From Streptomyces sp. NBC_01429 (GTDB lineage: Bacteria; Actinomycetota; Actinomycetes; Streptomycetales; Streptomycetaceae): a stretch of DNA of 64,000 nt. The notes beneath the pieces were generated by a model, which did not search any database, was not told where the DNA came from, and worked only from the letters and a program-made list of their open reading frames with translations. Positions 60,066-64,000 of the stretch are shown here, one piece after another. Both the position numbers and the translations under genes were made by a program. The DNA lies in NCBI RefSeq assembly GCF_036231945.1, contig NZ_CP109599.1, positions 1,798,001 to 1,862,000 of the forward strand, in the 5' to 3' direction. The first letter of the stretch is position 1, and each line of letters starts with the position of its first letter.

Positions 60066-60647
60066 TCAGCTGAAATCCTCGTCCAGCCCCTCGGTGTCCT
60101 CCCCCTCCTCCTCCAGCGCCTGCCTGACCACGCGCAGCGCCATTCCCTCCGAGTAGCCCTTGCGGGCCAGCATTCCCGCGAGCCTGCGCAGCCGTTTGTC
60201 GCGCTCCAGGCCGCGGGTGGCCCGGAGCTTGCGGGCGATCAGCTCGCGCGCGGTCGCCTCCTCCTGGTCCGAGTCGAGCTGCCCGACCGCCTCGTCGATC
60301 AGTGAGGCGTCCACGCCTTTCGTACGCAGCTCCCGCGCGAGGGCTCGCCGGGCAAGGCCCCGGCCGTGGTGCCGGGACTCCACCCAGGCGTCCGCGAACG
60401 CCGCGTCGTTGATCAGCCCCACGTCCTCGAAGCGGGAGAGCACCTCCTCCGCGATCTCCTCGGGGATCTCCCGCTTCGCCAGCGCGTCCGCCAATTGTTT
60501 ACGGGTGCGCGGGGTCCCGGTGAGCAGGCGCAGACAGATCGCCCGCGCCCGCTCCGCCGGATCCTGGGGCGACAGCTCCTGCTCGGCCCTCGACGAGTCG
60601 GAGCTGCCGCCCGGCTTTTCCGTCCGCCGCCTCTTCGTGTAAGGCAC
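60066..60647 (-). CDS. recX: RecA regulatory protein RecX
   Basis: 193 aa inhibitor or modulator of RecA filaments. Starts with a GTG at 60647, nine bases after the recA stop, so they form an operon. Conserved RecX triple-repeat features: ARAICLRLLTGTPRTRKQLA near 35, VGLINDAAFADAWVESRHHG near 75, and KRLRRLAGMLARKGYSEGMA near 155. An acidic C-terminus (EEEGEDTEGLDED) is common in actinobacteria. Confidence 0.93.
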   Translation of the reverse strand: MPYTKRRRTEKPGGSSDSSRAEQELSPQDPAERARAICLRLLTGTPRTRKQLADALAKREIPEEIAEEVLSRFEDVGLINDAAFADAWVESRHHGRGLARRALARELRTKGVDASLIDEAVGQLDSDQEEATARELIARKLRATRGLERDKRLRRLAGMLARKGYSEGMALRVVRQALEEEGEDTEGLDEDFS

Positions 60648-60656
60648 GGTCCCGGA

Positions 60657-61784
<1,128 letters not shown>

Positions 61785-61960
61785 GGGTTCCACCCGATTT
61801 GCTTGAGTCGATCGCTTCACGTCAGTGACGCTATCCCCTGCCACTGACAACGCGCCCCGACGCCCTCCCGGCCTGTGGAAAACCGGGCCGGTCCGTCCGG
61901 CCGGACCACGGCATCACACCACCGCGCCGACAGGCTCGGGAAACACCGTCCACCACCCCA

Positions 61961-61989
61961 TAAGAATAGATGTTCGATTTTGGTGTCAA
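61961..61989 (-). promoter_or_regulatory. recA promoter with SOS-like box
   Basis: Read leftward: TTGACA (complement of 61984-61989) then GAACATCTATTC (61975-61964), an imperfect LexA box GAAC-N4-ATTC, then TATTCTTAT with a possible -10 (61961-61968). The box lies between -35 and -10, ideal for repression. The -35 overlaps the stop of the upstream AI-2E-type gene. The start lies about 180 bases downstream. Confidence 0.7.
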
Positions 61990-63278
61990 GCACGCTCGCG
62001 CCGCAGCGCGTGTCGCAGCCGCGTCAGCGGCGGAGTGCCGCCGAGTGGCCTGCGGCCCCCCACTCTCGCGTCGTCCATCACGTCGTACCGCTTCACGTAC
62101 GCCCCGAGGAACGCCTGGAGCGTGGCGATCGCCGGGATCGCGATCAGCGCGCCGACTGCGCCCAGCAGCGCGGTCCCCGCGATGACCGATCCGAAGGCCA
62201 CGGCCGGGTGGATGTCGACGGTCCTGGCGGTCAGCTTCGGCTGGAGCACGTAGTTCTCGAACTGCTGGTAGATCACCACGAACGCGAGCACCCACAGCGC
62301 GTACCAGGGATCCACGGTGAAGGCGATCAGCATCGGCAGGGCGCCCGCGAGATACGTGCCGATGGTCGGGATGAACTGGGAGACCAGCCCCACCCACACC
62401 GCGAGGGCCGGCGCGTAGGGCACGTCCAGGATCTCCAGCATGATGTAGTGCGCCACCCCGGAGATGAGCGCCATCAGCCCGCGGGAGTAGAGATAGCCGC
62501 CCGTCTTGTCGACCGCGATCTCCCAGGCGCGCAGCACCTCGGCCTGCCGGGCTGGCGGGAGTACGGAGCAGAGCCCGCGCCGCAGCCGGGGCCCGTCCGC
62601 CGCGAAGTAGAACGAGAACAGGAAGATCGTCAGCAGCCGGAACAGCCCGCCCAGGACGGTGGTGGAGACGTCGAGGACTCCGGTCGCGCTGTTCTGCACA
62701 TATCTCTGCAGCCAGTCGGAGTGGAGCAGGCTGTCCTGGACAGCGACCCGGGACAGCTCCGTGTGGAAGGTCTCGTTGATCCAGTTGATCACCGAGTCGA
62801 GGTACTGCGGGAAGGAGTCGACCATGTCGAGGATCTGACCGGCCAGTATCGAACCGAGCATCAGGACGAAGCCGACGCTCGCGATCAGCACCGCGATGAA
62901 GACGATGAAAGTGGCGAGTCCACGCCGCATACCGCGATCCGCCATCCGGCTGACGGCGGGTTCGACCGCCAGCGCCAAGAAGAAGGCGATCAGTATGTTG
63001 ATCAGCAATCCGATGAGCTGGTGGAATGCCCAACTGCCCAGCTGGAAACAGGCGAGGAGCGCCAGCGCGAGGATCATGGCACGCGGCAGCCAGCCGGGCA
63101 TACGGCCGCGATCGCGGCGACCGCTCCCCCCGTCGGGCGGTGACGGCCGCGCCGCCGGAGGCGCCCCGGAAGCCGCCGGGGCTGTCCCGGACGGGGTGGC
63201 CTGCGGAGCGATCGCAGGGGAGGTCGGCGAGGGGACCGGCGGTTGTACGCCCGGTGCGGTGTTGTCAGTCGGTGCCAC
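61986..63278 (-). CDS. AI-2E transporter family (PerM-like) membrane protein
   Basis: 430 aa. The GTG at 63278 begins a 60-residue Pro/Ala-rich cytoplasmic tail (GVQPPVPSPTSPAIAPQATP). About seven hydrophobic helices follow (RAMILALALLACFQLGSWAF; FIVFIAVLIASVGFVLML; FQTIFLFSFYF-like; LAGALPMLIAFTV), with the family stretch VSQFIPTIGTYLAGALPM near 330 and FENYVLQPKLTARTVDIHPA near 370. Function unknown despite the family name; some members export small molecules. Runs into the recA promoter. Confidence 0.85.
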   Translation of the reverse strand: MAPTDNTAPGVQPPVPSPTSPAIAPQATPSGTAPAASGAPPAARPSPPDGGSGRRDRGRMPGWLPRAMILALALLACFQLGSWAFHQLIGLLINILIAFFLALAVEPAVSRMADRGMRRGLATFIVFIAVLIASVGFVLMLGSILAGQILDMVDSFPQYLDSVINWINETFHTELSRVAVQDSLLHSDWLQRYVQNSATGVLDVSTTVLGGLFRLLTIFLFSFYFAADGPRLRRGLCSVLPPARQAEVLRAWEIAVDKTGGYLYSRGLMALISGVAHYIMLEILDVPYAPALAVWVGLVSQFIPTIGTYLAGALPMLIAFTVDPWYALWVLAFVVIYQQFENYVLQPKLTARTVDIHPAVAFGSVIAGTALLGAVGALIAIPAIATLQAFLGAYVKRYDVMDDARVGGRRPLGGTPPLTRLRHALRRERA

Positions 63279-63325
63279 GGGCCCAGTGTGGCCTACCCCT
63301 GCGACACCGGTGTCCGGTGGGCGCG

Positions 63326-63520
63326 TCAGCGCTTCTCGGCCGGAATTCCCACGGCAGCGCAGACCGCGCGCCAGACGTCCTTCGTCTCCCAGCCGGAGTC
63401 GAGTGCCTCGTGCACCGTACGGCCGCCCAGTTCGGCCATCACATGGTCACGGGCGAAGGAGTCGGCGTAACCGGCGCCGAAGTGGTCCGCCATCCGTTCC
63501 CAGAAAATCGTCAACCGCAT
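63326..63520 (-). CDS. DUF3046 small protein
   Basis: 64 aa conserved actinobacterial protein of unknown function, often located near recA. It reads MRLTIFWERMADHFGAGYAD, followed by a HVMAELGGRTVHEALDSGWE stretch and ends PAEKR. No membrane segment. It stands before the AI-2E-type gene on the same strand, with about 50 bases between. Confidence 0.9.
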   Translation of the reverse strand: MRLTIFWERMADHFGAGYADSFARDHVMAELGGRTVHEALDSGWETKDVWRAVCAAVGIPAEKR

Positions 63521-63599
63521 GCCACCAGTATCGCGCCCCTGAGAGTGCAGCAGGGCCCGTCCCCATTGCTCCCCGCCGTTTCCGGCCTACGGTCGGAAC

Positions 63600-64000
63600 A
63601 TGGCTGGCACCGAAGGATCCCCCGCGTCCCCCCTCGCCCGCGCCGAGCACTTCGTCTGGCTGACGGCACGCGTGCTCGAACAGCGACGGTTCGCCTACCA
63701 CTTCCTCGGCCGGGAGGCGGGCGCGGACCACGGGAGGGAGGCGGTCGAGGCCGCGCTCACCGCGTACCGCGAGGAGGACGGGGGGTACGGGCACGGGCTC
63801 GAACCCGATCTGCGCGGCCCCGTCAGCCAGCCCCTCCACACGGCGCACGCGCTGCGGGTCCTGGACTCCATCGGCCGCTGCGACGGACTGCGGGTCGAGC
63901 GGATCTGCCGCTACCTCACCTCGGTGTCCACGCCCGAGGGCGCGCTGCCCGCCCTCCATCCCTCGCTGCGGGGCTATCCGCACGCGCCCTTCCTGCCGAT
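63600..64000 (+). CDS. Conserved hypothetical protein, partial (continues beyond window)
   Basis: The ORF from the ATG at 63600 remains open to the window end (133 codons visible). It begins MAGTEGSPASPLARAEHFVW and includes EEDGGYGHGLEPDLRGPVSQ near residue 60, LHTAHALRVLDSIGRC near 82 and CRYLTSVSTPEGALPALHPS near 105. The GG-Y-helix pattern recalls the alpha/alpha-toroid fold of prenyltransferase-like proteins, a weak call. Divergent from DUF3046. Confidence 0.8.
   Translation, partial: MAGTEGSPASPLARAEHFVWLTARVLEQRRFAYHFLGREAGADHGREAVEAALTAYREEDGGYGHGLEPDLRGPVSQPLHTAHALRVLDSIGRCDGLRVERICRYLTSVSTPEGALPALHPSLRGYPHAPFLP

Noticed and set aside
61874..61882. TGTGGAAAA as a DnaA box near recA
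   Set aside because: Single site matching only the relaxed TTWTNCACA pattern; expected by chance at this scale.

Overview
The window is chromosomal DNA from a Streptomyces or very close relative. The evidence is very high G+C with GTG starts and GC-rich third codon positions, an HrdB-type principal sigma factor with a long Lys/Ala-rich N-terminal insert, class II nrdR-nrdJ beside lexA, a gluABCD operon beside a two-component pair, and recA-recX. The gene order resembles the conserved core of the S. coelicolor chromosome around hrdB to recA, although no database search was possible. No tRNA, rRNA, insertion sequence, prophage or CRISPR array was seen.

Layout: (1) 1-4.2 kb, minus strand: small membrane protein, sensor kinase and response regulator, then DUF485 protein and ActP-like symporter (cut by the edge). 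(2) 4.4-11.2 kb: parE, a small zinc-ribbon-like protein, a secreted trypsin-like protease, hrdB and a FadR-type regulator. (3) 11.3-23.7 kb: a single-chain ABC transporter with an atypical ATPase, an NrtR-like Nudix protein, DUF4192 divergent from a RecQ helicase with a phosphoribosyltransferase-like tail, a helicase-tail-like protein, rnhB, an ADP-ribosylglycohydrolase, a histidine phosphatase, a YdbC/DUF4937-like protein and TerD. (4) 23.8-30.7 kb: nrdJ and nrdR, divergent lexA, and convergent dinG, a nucleotide-supply and SOS block. (5) 30.8-36.9 kb: a four-gene NIS siderophore cluster. (6) 37.2-50 kb: extracellular lipoprotein protease, hflX, short M1 peptidase, rshA, dapF, miaA, an antitoxin-like protein, a LigB-like protein and miaB. 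(7) 50-57 kb: TAXI binding protein, gluK/gluR and gluABCD. (8) 57.1-64 kb: FAD monooxygenase, a Cys-rich leader peptide ahead of cysteine dioxygenase and rhodanese, then recX, recA, an AI-2E-family protein, DUF3046 and a truncated final gene.

How the parts may work together: lexA and recA each carry an SOS-type box and sit with dinG and recX. Two NrdR-like boxes 31 bp apart precede nrdR-nrdJ. The glutamate locus combines sensing (GluK/GluR, perhaps TAXI) with uptake (GluABCD). The cysteine dioxygenase-rhodanese pair looks controlled by cysteine-codon translation in a leader peptide.

Most interesting items: the NIS siderophore cluster that has a diaminobutyrate aminotransferase but neither decarboxylase nor hydroxylase; a perfect palindrome made of two inverted DnaA boxes in the DUF4192/recQ divergent promoter; interleaved long inverted repeats between rshA and the M1 peptidase; the Cys leader peptide; and an 18-bp repeat expansion inside dapF.
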